DNA of 64,000 nt from Zerene cesonia. Taxonomy: Eukaryota; Arthropoda; Insecta; Lepidoptera; Pieridae. The position numbers were made by a program, and so were the translations under genes. This document shows positions 61,978 through 64,000 of the stretch, piece after piece (position 1 is the first letter of the stretch; every line of letters starts with the position of its first letter). The stretch is taken from positions 4,362,917-4,426,916 of the forward strand of contig NC_052102.1 of assembly GCF_012273895.1 (NCBI RefSeq), in the 5' to 3' direction. The notes beneath the pieces were generated by a model that was not told the DNA's origin, made no database searches, and worked only from the letters and a program-made list of their open reading frames with translations.

Positions 61978-64000
61978 TTACATGCCGAAACACCAGCGAT
62001 TTAATCGCGACCTCTAGTTCCCCTACCTTTACCTAAATATTACACAACGCCTTCCTTAACTCGGTAATTATTATTTCTGTACTTTGCACCTACAGTTTCA
62101 TGCAATGATAATGTTGTCAATAATTTTGTTTCCCTAAATGTCTCTTATTTTATTCAAATTTTTATTCAACGTATATAATAACGCCTACTGTATACGTTTC
62201 CACTTTCCAGTTCTATTAACTGAGTATACGAGAGTTCCGTTTTATCAGATAATGGCATCGTTTTCTACACTGAATTCTAATCAGTAGATAGGTACACAAA
62301 CAACTGATTGAGCTCAGAAAATATATCCGAGCGTTATCTAAATCCTATCTCGCAGTTGAATCGGCTAGAATACAATTCTGTGTTCTTTTTTCGATTAGAG
62401 GAGTAGCGGTGTTACGTGTTTAATTTTCGGTCGAGTTGTAGTCGGCGCGGCGATGCGGCGATGCGGCGGGTGCGACGCGGTGCGGTGGCGCGAGCGTCGC
62501 ATCTGATAAGGAAGCGGAAATTGCGCGGCGCATCGCGTGCGCCACCCGACGCGTGGCCGTGACGTGCACTCTATTCCTACGATATTTTATTTCACTTCGC
62601 TTCTTGTTGCAACCCTGCAGCCTTTCCTACGCTACATTCATCTCATTCTCGAATTTTACTTTTGCATTTCACGGGAAATATTTCGAATTAATAGAAGCGC
62701 GGAATATTTATATTAATTAACAAAATCCTTCAGCAATTTTCTCAGAAGAATTTTCAATTAGATGTTGAATAAAATAAGTATTACATAGAAAGCTCTGAAC
62801 TACGTTTTCCGTTATAACGCATGAATATTTCTAGTAGCGAGAACAAAAATGGCAACAAAAACAAGTAATTACTTCTATAAATGGTTATATTATAATCATA
62901 TACACGTTCTGTGTTATAAGATAGTGGACCGTGGTGTAATAATTATTCGTACAAAGAGGATAATTGAATCTGACGTAATATTACGAAACATCAATATTTT
63001 ATTCACTTTAGTGGGATAGTGTGACTGTTTTCGAAACGAATTTGTTTACAAAGACATCAGCAACGAGCGTGTGACTATAGAAATATTATAGACGTGTGTG
63101 TACAGCTGTATGTGTTGTCTTCATAACAAAGCAGAAGCGAGCGCTCTCACAAATATTTTTGTGAAACTTTCATGAATATATTAGCCATAAATGTGACTAA
63201 AGGAATCTATTCCCTGCTGTGAACCTAAAGCACAAAGCCCATACTATGTGGTACAGGCGACTTAATAACATTATATTTATAAAAACCTAATTGAAAAAAA
63301 AAATCACATCTCAAGTGATATCATGATACTTATTTAAAAAATAAGTATAATGTTAAAAGTTATATTCGCGTCCATTTATTTTGATCTCATACGCAAATTA
63401 AAATTTAATATTATCCCTCCAATGAAGCCTTCGAATATAACGCAAAAATTACTTGGATGGCGTAATGATAATAGGAAAATTTCTGTGGAAATTTAATAAA
63501 AAATGTATGTTACTTTTTTTTACAGTGAAACAATATTCCTGTTTTTTTTAATACTTTCGCTTTTTTTGTATTGTAGCTTTTTAAATATAATCACCACATT
63601 TGGTTAAAAATTCTTTGTACAGTAGGTTCCATATACACAATCTGAGAAAACAATCCATATTTCTACAGATATTTCGTGCTTTTTCATAAATGTATTTTTA
63701 ATAACATAAAAAATCACATTAATAAACGTAATTATTAAAGATTTAAAATAATAAATCAGATATATAAAGCACGATGGATAAATATAGGAAGCAGTGGTCG
63801 CGTGTGGGAGGGCCATAGCGATCGGACGGCAAGCCTTGGTACGGTGCTTTCCGGCGAAACGCAAGGAATGTTGCCAATAGATTAACTTCTGATCTCTTTT
63901 CCGATATTATAGCGAAGCACTTATGTAAGGAATTCTACGCAGTTCAATCTGGTTTGCGGCGGGGATTGTTACCCGAATTCCGGGTCGAAGATTTGTCAAC
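61978..64000 (+). other. mib1 intron 11, last part in the window
   Basis: No coding exon recognised up to the right edge. A strongly GC-rich patch lies at 62430-62580; the rest is AT-rich. Confidence 0.55.
62430..62580. promoter_or_regulatory. GC-rich island with short GCGGCGAT repeats (candidate regulatory element)
   Basis: Contains tandem 'gcggcgat' units, a run of CpG words, and 'ctgataagg' (a GATA-factor type site). It has no open frame or known repeat similarity. The function is inferred from composition only. Confidence 0.3.

Noticed and set aside
1..64000. CRISPR arrays, bacterial operons, prophage, or endogenous viral genes
   Set aside because: None seen. Spliced eukaryotic genes and lepidopteran repeats account for the content, and no regularly spaced repeats or viral domains were recognised.

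Overview
This is eukaryotic, almost certainly lepidopteran (moth or butterfly) genomic scaffold. It is AT-rich, its genes have short GT-AG introns at their 5' ends, it contains five runs of N, and it carries several short dispersed repeats of the type scattered through lepidopteran genomes (units ending in CTAGT next to 'gaaaccgcggggcgcagctagt'-like or 'gccgggtcagctagt'-like tails). Nothing looks bacterial, viral or organellar.

Two protein-coding genes can be supported. On the minus strand, at 161-1356, lie four coding exons of a CABLES (Cdk5 and Abl enzyme substrate) homologue. Its cyclin-box C-terminus lies beyond the left edge. On the plus strand, from 2264 onward, is mind bomb 1 (mib1), the RING E3 ubiquitin ligase that acts on Notch ligands. 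Eleven exons are placed to the base, and every junction keeps frame: 2264-2374, 2487-2682, 3040-3236, 3525-3692, 3850-3957, 4154-4339, 4820-4975, 5493-5637, 6418-6590, 8152-8421 and 36054-36205. They encode about 620 residues: two MIB/HERC2 domains around a ZZ zinc finger, two REP units, then the first ankyrin repeats. The remaining ankyrin repeats and the RING fingers are not visible and should lie to the right. The two genes are divergent, with 907 bp between their start codons.

The rest of the window is intron. Exons 1-8 of mib1 are packed into 3.4 kb, but intron 10 is about 27.6 kb and intron 11 exceeds 27.8 kb. I see no nested protein gene in them. They hold AT-rich sequence, short GC-rich islands that may be regulatory, at least ten dispersed-repeat copies (all recognised ones in the mib1 sense direction), two copies of a tRNA-derived Pol III-like element, and a few perfect hairpins.

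Two assembly problems are visible. A 185-bp contig island at 43951-44135 is an exact reverse complement of 61793-61977. The gap at 60793-61792 is flanked by an exact 77-bp direct duplication, so it is probably not a real gap. The strongest biological oddity is that mib1 exons 9 and 10 use G or C at the third position of essentially every codon, while the exons on both sides do not. I found no evidence of a new defence, mobile or biosynthetic system.
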